Below are positions 22,663 through 35,245 of a stretch of 64,000 nucleotides of DNA, in pieces (position 1 is the first letter of the stretch; each line of letters begins with the position of its first letter). A program made the translations under genes and the position numbers. The notes under the pieces were generated by a model, which saw only the letters and a list, made by a program, of their open reading frames with translations, did no database searches and was not told where the DNA came from. The DNA is from Baylisascaris procyonis. Lineage: Eukaryota; Nematoda; Chromadorea; Rhabditida; Ascarididae. Location: positions 1,285,001 through 1,349,000 of the forward strand of contig JAZARR010000200.1 of the NCBI GenBank assembly GCA_037389465.1. Reading direction: 5' to 3'.

Positions 22663-24739
22663 AAAACTTAATTTTATTATATTCTAGTTTCTTTTATAGT
22701 TTTATTTTTATTATGTTTTATACTTTACTATTAACGAATACATTTACAGTATTTTTTTAAAGTTTTAATTAAATAACTCCTGAGGAATTTGTTAGCCATA
22801 TCCATAGTGGAAAATAATTAAAAAAATTTTCTGATTAAATATATGGAATTGTTAAATCATCTTTTTATCACGTATAACACATCATTGTTATATTTCGTGT
22901 TATAAAAATAATTTAAATTGCCTTATGTGTGTTAATGTTATAAAAAAAACAAACTCTTATGTTTATAATAAAAAGTTTTCTTGTTTGAAAGCATTTTCGA
23001 ATAATTGAAAAGGGTGCGGCCACGTTAAAAGCGAACGCCAATGATGGTTGAAAAAAATTGCGATCCACTTTTGTGGGCATCTTCTATGTTGTCGTTATTG
23101 GTTGTAAAAAAAAGAACCATAGAAACTGGTTCTATATTCCTAAGATGAGAGAGTTTTTAAACTAGAAGCTTTCAAGCAAAAGAAACAATTTCCGTTTTAT
23201 GGAAAGATACTATTCGTTAAAATATTCAATAAAGAATACTATTAAATTCAAATAATATAATTTATTTATTTTTTTAAAAATATATTCGTTATTTTTAACG
23301 ATGTATAATTATTAATTCTCTTTCAAAATATTGGAAAATACTTCTGGAAAAATTTGCATATTACTTCCAATTTCTAAATGGTTTTATTGCTGCAACAATT
23401 TCACTGTACGTTAACATAATACAGATGCGAATATTGATTTAGAATGATCGACTCACTATACTATAGAACAGATGCCTTAAAGAAATAGAACTGACTAGCA
23501 GCATGGTTAAACCTCTAGCAAAGAATCGTATTTTCATTAGAAATTTATTCGTTAAATATTACGTTTTGCATTATATATATAACACAAGAATGTGTTATAT
23601 TAACATATATTTGCTTGTTACGTTAAACATTTTCTAATATAGGAATAATTATTAGTGATTGGCTAAATATGAGGAAATGTGAGACATAAAATTAGTTTAG
23701 TCACTAATCATTTGCGCTCTTATAGAGATAATCATTACTATTCGATGTTTCAAATTTTCTCAAATGATAAAAGATACGTTGAAAAAAAAAATATTGCTAA
23801 ATGTTTCAAATATTTCTATTCGGAGCTAAAGAATTTGCTAGCTGGCATTCATATTGAGCAATGATAAAAATTTTAGCCAAATTTTTGTGAAATGCCTAAT
23901 TCAAGTTCACAAGTTTGATATATTCAACTGGTCGAGTTCACATCGAATATGTTCCATTGGCCAAACATTAGCCATGTATTTAATTTAATTTTTATTTTTT
24001 TTTTGCATAAATAGTTATTTTTTTTTTGCATTTATAGGCTTCGATAAAATATAATTTATAGATAACCTTCGGCGCTTCGAAAACGTTTAATTTAGTCGAT
24101 ATTCACAATTAAATGGTCGGAAAATTCGTTTAAAGAGTCGTTTCGTTTCATTAACCATCGATGAATATTAGATGGAATAAATTCGCGTTTCCGGTTACCT
24201 TTTGTTATCACCGAATGATATCATTTCATCGCAATGCTTTAAATTTTTTAAAAATTTCACTGATTACTTCATCGATTTGGTAGATTATTCATTTTACGTC
24301 ACTAATGATAACACTTTTCTGTGATATTTGCTTGGTATTGCTAGGCATTTAAGTCATTTCGCTAGCATTAGAGTCGGATGTACTTGGCCAAATGACCATA
24401 ATTTATAAAGCACAACATATTTGGCCAAATAGGATCTATTGGCTATGAAGTTTTTATCTGACACCATAATCATAGGCTTAGTAAATAATAGCACTAAAGA
24501 AAATAAATAGAAAGGAGATTGTCGCAGAATTCAGTTTTTACGTTTTATCTGAAATCATTAAGAAGGAATTATTGAATTTTATTCGATGTTTTCTTAGTGA
24601 TATTTTTGACGGATGATGATTTATCGATTGTTGAGAAATAACAGCTCGTAAATCAATAGAATTATGACTTTGCCGATATCAATAAAACAATTTATGATCT
24701 GCTAATGAATATCCATAACAATATCTATAACAATTTACC

Positions 24740-25190
24740 TGACACGGAGAGGCAATATGAGGAAATCCGGACATCCGCCAGGGAACATCCGAGGACGTTA
24801 AGGAACCTTTGCTAACCCTCAAAAATTGACCTTGCATTAAAGGGATAGTTCCTACTTTCTCAGTCAGTCCTTGCAGTTTCTTTACTCCCTTCCTGTCCCA
24901 CATTTCTTTTGATAGTTCCCGATTTTCTAACCCTCCCTGCTGACTATTTCCAGCCTTCATTCCATTCCCTCTTCTGCATTCTAAACATTTTACGGTGTTT
25001 CAGATCCCCTCATCACCTCAATGCATTTTTCATTCCTTTATATTGGTAGGGATGCGGACATGTCAAACAATTCCAGCAATTGGCAGGAAGCTAATCTTCA
25101 AATTAATTCAACAATTGAGCCTTCCCTTTCAAATGTTAAGGGGAGAGGGGGGACAAACTAATTCATCTGCAAACGTCCTGAAATGACCAT
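24740..25190. other. Less AT-rich island with open frames in the desert
   Basis: This stretch is visibly richer in G+C than its surroundings. On the minus strand a frame runs from about 24980 down through ECRRGNGMKAGNSQQGG, KEMWDRKGVKKLQGLTEKVG and PHIASPC, ending at a GTAAAT donor-like site near 24740. It could be a lone exon, an old transposon fragment or chance. I recognise no protein. Confidence 0.25.
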
Positions 25191-25876
25191 TGAATTCAGA
25201 ATATTCGCCGCTTATCCAAAGAGAGCGATAAAATTTTCAACTTATAAACAAATCCTCAAAAGCTAAAGGCAGGAAAATTTTTGATTATAATCTATACGAT
25301 AAGATAACCTGCTATACCATATTTCACAATGATCTATCAATTTCGAGTTGATTTAAAATAATTAAAGATGTGAAGAAATTTCGGTATATTTTATACCAGT
25401 TAGAATTTGGTTTTTTTTTAACCAATTGAATAAAAAAAAAAGAAGAATATTTCATAAAAGATTTATTTAGGCCAATCGTTGATGTAAAAATATAAAGATA
25501 TTTTATTGCTATATTTTATGAATTGTGACAATTGTTTTCGTACGTTTTATCGCTTATTATCATTTGTCATTTTTATTTGAAAAATTTATCAATCATTTCG
25601 CTTTTTTTTTGCTTCAAAATTCTTTTTCATCGAATTATTTTGCATCGGAAGTTTGAAGAAATATTTGTCAATTAATACTGAAAATGGGAACTTTTATTTC
25701 AACAAAATCAAAGAGATATTTATTTGCTTCGTTATTGGTGGAACGGAATTGCGTCTTTGGTAAATTTAGCGAATCACGCTATTCCTCTAGATACAATCAT
25801 TACTCTTCTTAGGTGTATCTTTACGCTGAATTCGTCTCTCTATCCATCTATCTATCTTTCTATTTTTCTTTTATAT

Positions 25877-26009
25877 AAATAAATAAATAAATAAATAGAT
25901 AAATAAATAAACCAATAAATAAATAAATAAATAAATAAATATAAATATAAATAAATAAATAAATAAATAAATAAATATAAATATAAATATAAATAAATAA
26001 ATAAATAGA

Positions 26010-26089
<80 letters not shown>

Positions 26090-26091
26090 CG
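25877..26091. repeat. (AAAT)n followed by (TA)n
   Basis: About 160 bp of AAAT units with ATAAAT variants, then about 50 bp of TA. Confidence 0.97.
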
Positions 26092-27212
26092 TTTCAATTA
26101 AAATATTCGTTCCTGAAGTCCGAATAAGTAATTTATTGTACAGCTGTAAAGATTTGTCTTATAATATTTGGAGTAAGCGTTCAATCGTTCGTCTTCGATC
26201 TTCTTGTCTTCCAAACTTTAAATAAACCTCTAAGTTGTTTTATTTGGTTGTTGGATCTATAATCGCTTTATCAAAATAAATCAATTTCTTCATTGGGAAT
26301 AGAGTGTTTCTGCCAAAATATCGAAAATTCTAATTACAAATATTTATAATCAACTCATTAATCAATTCTATCATCACATTATCAACTCAATAAAAGAAAC
26401 AAAGATTTATTTGTGATATTGCATCGAATTAGAACGTATTGAATGTAATATTATCTTGTGCTCTAAAAATTCGAAACGCGATTCATTAGTATTGATTAAT
26501 CGAATTCAAATCACTATTGAAGCACTTTTCGGCAATTCCCAGTGACCTAAAAAGAACTCGTTACTTTCACTCTTTTAATGCAAAAATTTTTCGACAAATT
26601 GTTGCATTAGAAGAGATTTTAATGCTCTATTCAAAGCAAATGATAGCTATATATTCGAAATTATAAAAAAAGTAAAATTATTTTATCTATGTATTTTAAA
26701 ATATTTTAACTAATATTTAAAATTATACTGAAAGAATTGCATTTTATTCATCGCTTAATTAGACCAATTTTGGCCAATTTAGGTTAGGAGATGAGTATGT
26801 GACCGATCCTGAATATAAACGAGCTGTATGATGGATTGATAGGGAATAGTCATAAATTTTCTTTAATTGATTCATTTTTTGTAGTATTATTCAAGTGCCT
26901 GAAAAGAGTTCTTAAGGAATATTTGAAGTAATATTTAGGCATTCTATTATAATTTGTAATGGTTTTTTTTTCAAATGCTCTCAGCTTCTACATTAACTCA
27001 TATAAGTAATTAAATTACATCTTTTGTATTTTCATTATTTCAGCATTCGATAATGGGCATTTCCTGTTTGTAGACGAAATTAGCTAATCACATCATTGGC
27101 CACAATTACTTGACTCATTACATTTTGATGCACATATCCAATAGGGTCATACTATGAATATTTTTGTCAGAGTTGTTCTTACTAAATATTGTAGCAAAGC
27201 ATAAAAAATGCC

Positions 27213-28172
27213 GTAGAAATATTTGGACATAATGACAGAAATGACGTAAGATTATTTGGACATAATGACAGAAATGACGTAAGATTATTTGGACATAATG
27301 GCAGAAATGACGTGAGATTATTTTGACATAATGACAGAAATGACGTGAGATTATTTGGACATAATGACAGGAATGACGTGAGATTATTTGGACATAATGG
27401 CAGAAATGACGTGAGATTATTTTGACATAATGACAGAAATGACGTGAGATTATTTGGACATAATGACAGGAATGACGTGAGATTATTTGGACATAATGAC
27501 AGAAATGACGTGAGATTATTTGGACATAATGACAGAAATGACGTGAGATTATTTGGACATAATGATAGAAATGACGTAAGATTATTTGGACATAATGACA
27601 GAAATGACGTGAGATTATTTGGACATAATGACAGAAATGACGTGAGATTATTTTGACATAATGATAGAAATGACGTAAGATTATTTTGACATAGTGACAG
27701 AAATGACGTGAGATTATTTGGACATAATGACAGAAATGACGTAAGATTATTTGGACATAATGACAGAAATGACGTAAGATTATTTGGACATAATGACAGA
27801 AATGACGTAAGATTATTTGGACATAATGACAGAAATGACGTAAGATTATTTGGACATAATGACAGAAATGACGTGAGATTATTTTGACATAATGACAGAA
27901 ATGACGTAAGATTATTTGGACATAATGACAGAAATGACGTAAGATTATTTGGACATAATGACAGAAATGACGTGAGATTATTTGGACATAATGATAGAAA
28001 TGACGTAAGATTATTTGGACATAATGACAGAAATGACGTGAGATTATTTGGACATAATGATAGAAATGACGTAAGATTATTTGGACATAATGACAGAAAT
28101 GACGTGAGATTATTTTGACATAATGACAGAAATGACGTAAGATTATTTTGACATAATGACAGAAATGACGTA
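27213..28172. repeat. 29-copy 33-bp satellite array
   Basis: The unit is 33 bp and contains GGACATAATGACAGAAATG followed by ACGT(A/G)AGATTATTT; total about 960 bp, 29 units. Variants (TTGG/TTTG, ACAG/ATAG/GCAG, GTAAG/GTGAG, CAGG) are not random: units 3-5 repeat as units 6-8, and near 27.96-28.09 kb ACAG-GTGAG and ATAG-GTAAG units alternate. Because 33 is a multiple of 3, one minus-strand frame stays open through the array; this is not a gene. Confidence 0.97.
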
Positions 28173-29990
28173 ATGATTGAAATAATAAAGCTCAGAAACG
28201 AATGAGATATTAGAAGAAATATTTGGAATTGAAGCATTTATTCAACTCTTCTAACTTTATAAAAATGTTACTGCATTTTTTTAAATTTAGTGATACTATT
28301 TATTACTTATAATAACAGAGATTTGAGAGAGCATAAATGAAACACCTATTGTCTGGTATTGTTTAGGTTATATAGTAGAGAGATATTTTAAAATTTTCAT
28401 CATTTTCTCAAACTTTTATCGTTTCCCTCATTTATTTTTCATTCGTTTTGCTTATCCCATTTGTTTGAAGAAGCGATTCACTTCTATTGCAAAAAACAAA
28501 CTACCACTAATATCACATCAAACTTATTTGTGCTATTGAAGTTTTAAAGTAAAGGATTGAAGTGGTTGCGATACTCGTAACACTTTTCAAGCAGGTTTCA
28601 CCTTCATGAGTCTGCCACCAAAGTGAATCCTTATTTCATTTTTCAAATTTCTTCCATTTCAATAAATGTCTTTTTAGCGATTAAGTGATGAATTTTATTG
28701 CGGGATCTTTTTAAAGAAAATCTTTTTTTTTTTGAATTTTTTTTTTGAATTTTTCATCAATGAAAATTTTCTCTTCTTTTTTTTCCAATCATACGATGAA
28801 TTTATTTGATTCATATGCTGTGTTATTTTGAAAATATTTTTTTTATATATATTAAAATATTTTAAAGTTGAATAAAAAATTTTTACCACTATTTATAATG
28901 TAAAAAATTCACCATTTTCCCCCTCTTTAAGAGGTTTAATTACATTTGACAATTACGAATATTACGCTCGATATTCTTCTTCGAAACGTCAGATATAAAT
29001 AATATAATTACGGCAATATTATATGGAAGTTATATAGCATTATTATTATTTCATTTAGGTTTTTCCGCTGAATAGCATTATTGATGATTTTATTAATTCC
29101 GATATTTATTGGCTAAAGAATGATTTTAGAACGATAGAAAAATTATAGCTCAAATTTTTATATATACTTTAACTGCATCGATATATACTTCAATAAATTC
29201 GATATTTTTGAATTAAATTATTTTTAAATACTTAACAAAACCTCCTTTATTATAGATATGGCGTCGATAGATATTTGCTGGCATTTTGTCCTTCTTTTCT
29301 TTTATTTTCTTTTTCAGTTGCCTAATTTATCTGTCAACAATTCGTTCATGCTCATCATATGCTTCCTTTGCTAAAGAAATGCTTAAATTTCCACGCATAT
29401 ATTTAGTAAATCATCGATTGCTAATAGTTTTTTTTAAAAATAAAACTTTCATTATGAACTATGATTATTTATCATTCATTAAATTAATTCAATATGCTCA
29501 TAAGTTATGAAAGATTTAACTTTCTTTTACAAGGGAAACGAGGATTAAGGGGGAAGGGGGAGAATTGTTTTTAAGTACTCAATGGTACGACTAATGAAGA
29601 TCAAATGGTACTCATAAGTTATTTATGAATTAAGTGAAATGGCCAATATAATTATAACTCTTTTAGGTGATACTTGAAACTAAAGGTAACATTTCGTTAG
29701 CAAAATTACCACAATACTCCAAATTGTTCTCTATGAATTCTTTTTTATTCCTCTATTTTGCTTTTCTTTAAATCTCTTATAATATCATAAAATCAATAAT
29801 CAAATGATATACGCAATAAAAACAGGAATGCAGCAATTAATAAAACTTGACCGATAAACTTGCCTAGAACCGGTTTGATCTACTCATGAGCGGTGGAAGG
29901 TCGCGATGATCAAAAATTTTCAACCAATGGATTAGGTGTTTGTTGATTCTAAACGCAAACAAAAATTAATAGTCGATCGAAGAGCGATCG

Positions 29991-30038
29991 AATAGGTACG
30001 GCGAATTGAATTTAATATTCAATTCCCGCTGTACTATT
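29991..30038. other. Inverted repeat / hairpin
   Basis: AATAGGTACGGCGAATTGAA pairs imperfectly with the segment starting TTCAATTCCCGCTGTACTAT across a 7-bp loop (TTTAATA). The stem is about 20 bp. Confidence 0.6.
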
Positions 30039-32598
30039 AATGAGATAAATTTTGAAAAAAAAGTATTTTTTTTACTCAATTTAAAAAAAAATTTTCTCAT
30101 TGCAAACGTTGAGAAATTGGCAAAATTGTAATTTAACGAAATTTCAGAAGACCGGAAATAAACTTATAAGATGATTTAAGGAGTAAAGTTTAACATTTAC
30201 ATTAAAATACCACATTAAAGGTTATAGAAATTAAGCACCATCCATTTAGCGTACATAAAAATTTCCTTCCGAATCCAATTAAATGAGAAAGCATTACTCG
30301 TTTATGATGTGATGACCATGATGGTTTTTTTTTTTTTTAAATCGTTGGTTTTGAAAACTTTTTTTTTCTCTCAAACAATCTTGCCTTATCGAAATAATTT
30401 TTCCGCAGTTTTTTTTGTGTTGTTGTTGCTATAATTGAGTTTTGCAAGATGCAACTTTCATAATGTGAAATTTTGAAGGACATTCGAGAAATTTTCATTA
30501 CTTTTCGAGGGAAAAATTATTTTCGAAGAAAATTTGAAAATTTTAGAAAAAAGTTTCAAAAAAAAATTTGAGAATTTTTGGAAAAAAAATCAAGAAAATT
30601 AAGTAATGTTTTATTTTTAAGCGCTCTAATATTCAAGAAAAAAGTCTATCATTGAAAATATCGGCTAATATTATGCAAATGCTTCGCCGTTGATAGTTGC
30701 TGTTAGTATTAAGCTGTTTTGCATAATCTAAAAGTGATTTTGCCCTTAATTAAATATGCATATATGCTTAATATTGATGAATAAATAAATCTGTCTTTCC
30801 TAAGAAAATAATAAGTAATATTATAAATAAGAAATAAAAAAAAGTGGAATTACTTTTTAATTTTTGAACTGATAATACTATTTTTTTTTTTAAATAAAGA
30901 ATTTTATCGCTTTGTTTCATATCGCTTTATCCATACGAAGTGTTACAGATTTTTTTTCTTCATTTTACAGTCGACATTCGGCTAAGAAAGATAAAAGATC
31001 GCTGCATTGTTCGTTCACATTCACCGACCTATTTTCGTGGTTCCTTTTTGAAATGTTTTCATCGCGCCGACTTGACAACCGAATGTGCTCTTTGTTAAAT
31101 GTTTCTTCATTTCGTTCCACTTAATCCTCTCTATCATTCAATTGTATTGACTTATAAATGTTAATATTCATAGAAAATAAATGAATAGAATAAATAAAAT
31201 TAGCTAAGTGGAAAATTGGTGGAAAAAATAATCGGCAGTTATAAAATTTTTAACGTCTCTCATTTTGTTTAATAAAAGAAATTTCTTATTTTAATTTTCA
31301 AAAAATTCAAAAAAAAAATTCAGAAAATATTTTACAAGCAAATTTGCATATAATAAAATTGATTAAATAGCCCCAGTTTGTTTTCGACCATAAAAAGTGC
31401 TAAGCTCTAAGAAAATTTCTTATGAAAGCAAATTTCCTTGTTATATTCAACTTTGTATTCGCTTGTAATTTCAATATATCGGAATAATAAGCATATCCAT
31501 GAATATGCCTTCCCTTATGCTATAATTTTTTTCATTTCCGTAAAAATACGGAAAAATTTTCATTTTTCCGATAGAGTGCTTCATGAAATGTTATTTAAAA
31601 AATGCGTATCCAATTGCACAGTATGAGTTCATCGCTATGGAATTCTCTAATAAATGCACAGCAAGCGTTCAAAAATACACAGCATGTGGTACGGCATCAT
31701 ATTTCACTATCATTGAAAATGAATTCATTTATAAAAATTATTTATTACTGCATCAAAATTTTATTCGTTGATAATTCCTCTTTTTTTTTTGTTCCATATT
31801 TCACCAATTCATTTGATCGATTCGATTATATTTTATTGGTTGAAAATATTTTAAATTGACTCAATTTTGAGTGATGAGAAAACGTTAATCGAATAGATTT
31901 AGAGTTATACTCAATTATCGTATAGCGAAGGTGACGTTCCTTTTTTTTTGATCGAATTCCAAGTGTCGAAAAGTATCGAAGATGATTATACCGTATATTA
32001 TACCGTATCCACTGGAATGTTGATGAATTTTTTCAATTCTGTCTGTGGTAATGCTCTTTTATTGTTGCCATCTTCGGTTATTTTTGTTGTTCGTTCAATC
32101 GAATATTTCCACTGTTCGACGTTCGAATTTTTCATATATATATGGAGGAAAAAATTAGTCTAGAAATTTCTTAGTTTTTCCATTCTAATTTAATAAATAT
32201 GTTCTTATCTCACATATGTAAATTAAGTTGAAAAGTTGAAAAATTCACTAAATTTAAATTCAAACATTAAGTTTGCTCTCTTAGCTAATCAATAAATATT
32301 TCGATTATTTTTAAGGCTGAATGAATTGTAAAATCAGTAACTTTTTTCTCCATGATATTAGTGATTGAAATCGTCGAGATGAGAAAAAATTTGTCCATTC
32401 TCCAAGGATAGAGCCTAAAAATTTTCATCAGTTTCGACTAGAATTTCTCCAATAGCTGAAACTAGAATAGTTGAAATCACTAGTTTAAATATAGCCTTAC
32501 CTTTTATCTTACTTTCCACTTATGGGTTTTTTTCGAGTTTATTTTTTTATTTTGACTCTTTTCGAATGGCGTTTAACGGATAGTCGATCACTTCACGC

Positions 32599-32642
32599 TC
32601 ACTTCGATCACTTTATCAAATCACTTCGATCACTTTATCAAA
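32599..32642. repeat. 22-bp tandem duplication
   Basis: TCACTTCGATCACTTTATCA occurs twice in direct succession (22-bp period). Confidence 0.9.
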
Positions 32643-33159
32643 GCAATGAAGCGATTTCTACACATAGAAGGAGTGGCAATTTACTTGAAGGCACAATAAT
32701 TCATAATCCACTATCATAGGCACATCTAACCATTGAAAAAAAAAACATAAAATAGGATATAGAACTTTATTTTCTGGTATTTTATTTGTTATAATCTAGT
32801 TTTTGCATTGAGAGTGTACTTTTCTCTAGCACATGAAATGTTATAGTATGCCACATATTATGTTAGTGGTATGTAGAATGTGACCTTTTAAGTGTCACTT
32901 AGATCGCTGAACTACTCATATATTTTATTTTATTTTTTTCAAGTTCCCCTACTGAGCTATTAAAATATTCGCTACAGATTTATGATGTTTTATTGCTGAA
33001 ACGTTTTTTTTTTCATTTTTTTTCTTGAAACTTATTTTCAGTAAATTTTTTGACGGTAAGCTTATTTGATGATGAATGAATGTGTAATTCGTTGCTACTT
33101 TTCGGTTGAATCTTCACATTTCCATTCATTAAAAAAAAAAACTCAACGAGAACCGGTAT

Positions 33160-33480
33160 AGATTTTAATGACTCATCGATATTTTCTACCGACCTTTATG
33201 AAGAACACTATCAAATTTAATGGCTCTAACGGTGCTTTGAGAAGGAATGCGCATTCGTTTTCGTACGCTTTAGTAAACTCGCTTGCAAAAGCACTTCATA
33301 ACGACGTTATAGCTGTTCTTGTGTTTTCGCGTGTGCGTCTCTGTAGGTCCAGTAAACTGAAGTCCAAACCACTGGAGTTGGTTTCGAAATGCCGGGGGGG
33401 GGGGGATGGGAGAAGGGGAGAGGCAGCGGAACGTATACTTCGTCGAAAGCTCCTACATCATTTCTCACACTGATTCAGTA
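33160..33480. other. Less AT-rich islet with a poly-G run
   Basis: It contains a run of about 13 G near 33391-33403, an AGAAGGGGAGAGG stretch and a plus-strand frame of about 100 codons. No splice context or recognisable protein supports a gene. Confidence 0.3.
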
Positions 33481-34867
33481 TTGTATAAGAGATTTATTTG
33501 CATTTAAAGATTTCATGTACAATAGAAATAATTCTTTTATCGAAAAGTTTGTATAAACGAGCAAATTAATCAATGAATGGATTATTTTATGCAAATATTA
33601 TTTTAAAATAGTTTCAAAATTTATATTGCTTAAATGAGTGGAAAATATAAAAGCATGTTCATGTGCCAGTGGAATATTCCTTCATTTCATCTATATAGAT
33701 TTGCTAACGGATGAAAACATTACCATTCGTGAATAATTTTCCCGAATTTGCATATGAAAAATGCAGAAAATATTGCAAAACTAACTTTTACACTTACATA
33801 TTAAATCTATGAATATCTATTCTTGTTTCCGTTGACAAACCTATATCGCATAGAAAATATTATTCGTTTTTTTTTCTTGTTTCACGTATTTTTAGAAATA
33901 AGCGTCTGCGAAATGCTATCATCATTCAATGTTTATATCTGTACATATGTAATTTTTGCATATTTATATTTCCGCATATATATATTTTTGTGTGCAATTT
34001 CGAAAATCTAAATTAAAGAAATTTAAAAAGCCAAAACGTGAATTTTGCAAATATTCTCTCTATCAAATGATAGTCCTCAATAATATTTTTCTATTTGAGC
34101 TATTTGCATAACTCGAAATTACAAATATTTCAATATGCTTAAAAATTTGCATATAATTTCTAATTTTTTATGATCATCTTTAGACTTCTAAACGCTGTTT
34201 TATAGTCATAGTTAGAATTTTTATTTTAAGATTTTTTTTTTGCAGTAATCATTTCGGTTCAAACTTAAGCGCATTATCGTGAAAAAATTTTATTTATTGA
34301 TAGTTTTGTGATAGGTGGTGGATTTGATGAATGCGTTGACGAGAATGCCTCTTTGTTCCCAATTCTAACGGGAAATTTTTGCATTTATTCAAAAATTTGT
34401 GAATTCAAATGCTGCTCGACGTTTTGCGATCGAAAATGATAAAATTTGCCTTCATCGTTGAGATTTAAATAGTTTCGGCGATTTAATTGTTAAATTTTTA
34501 AATTTTTATAATTCGCCTACGATATACTCAATAAATTTTGAAATATGGATTATTTTAGCTGAATTCCGATAATTGGTCTGCTGTTTTCATCGCGGAAATT
34601 TTGGATTCCCGTTAATTTCTTCGAATATGTTGAATTAAAATCATAGTGGTGGGTAAGGATAACCGCACAACATCTAAATAATTTGGGATATTTCCATCAG
34701 AATACTTTTATGCAGATGCACACGACATATATTTATGGTATAGTGAATGATGCTCGACAGTGGATAAGAGAGTTTTTGTTGTTTTCCCTTAAATTAAATT
34801 TGCAAATTCCATGGTTGACGTTTTATTTTATGATTCTGGCGTAAAATTTGCATATTGATTATGTTCA

Positions 34868-35245
34868 TGCGGTCATACTTGAATCGGTCGTACCCGCAGT
34901 TATATTTACTTCGGACATGCCTACGGGCATGCCTACTTATGCAGGCATGCCTATGTCATACTGTCTTGCTTACGGTCACACTTAGGCAGACCAGTCATAC
35001 TTACGGGCGTACTTATGAAGGTCATTCCTACCGTTATATACGGTCTTGCCTACAGTCATACTTAGGCCAGTCATACCTACGGGCGTGCTTATGCAGGTCG
35101 TACCCACGGTCATACGGTTTTGCCTACGGTCATACTTAGGCCAATCATACTTACGTGCGTACTTATGCAGGTCACGGCTATCGTCATACGGTCTTGCCTA
35201 CGGTCATACTTAGGCGAATCATACCTACAGTCATACTTACACCAT
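34868..35245. repeat. Diverged 74-bp tandem array
   Basis: Units start with GTCA(T/C)ACTTAGG at 34975, 35055, 35129 and 35203, giving periods of 80, 74 and 74 bp. Each has internal sub-repeats of GTCATAC(T/C)TA and TTATGCAGGTC. Related, more diverged sequence extends left to about 34868. Confidence 0.85.

Noticed and set aside
27182..28237. 351-codon minus-strand open frame with an 11-residue repeat
   Set aside because: It is the 33-bp satellite read in a stop-free frame; a unit divisible by three stays open by itself. No splice or start context supports coding.
28932..28952. GGTTTAATTACATTTGACAA resembling a nematode spliced leader start
   Set aside because: Only the first 12 bases match the SL1 leader as I know it; there is no GT donor or Sm-like site at the expected places.
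33168..33473. 101-codon frame with a poly-G derived Gly run
   Set aside because: It crosses a G13 homopolymer, has no splice context and no recognisable protein.
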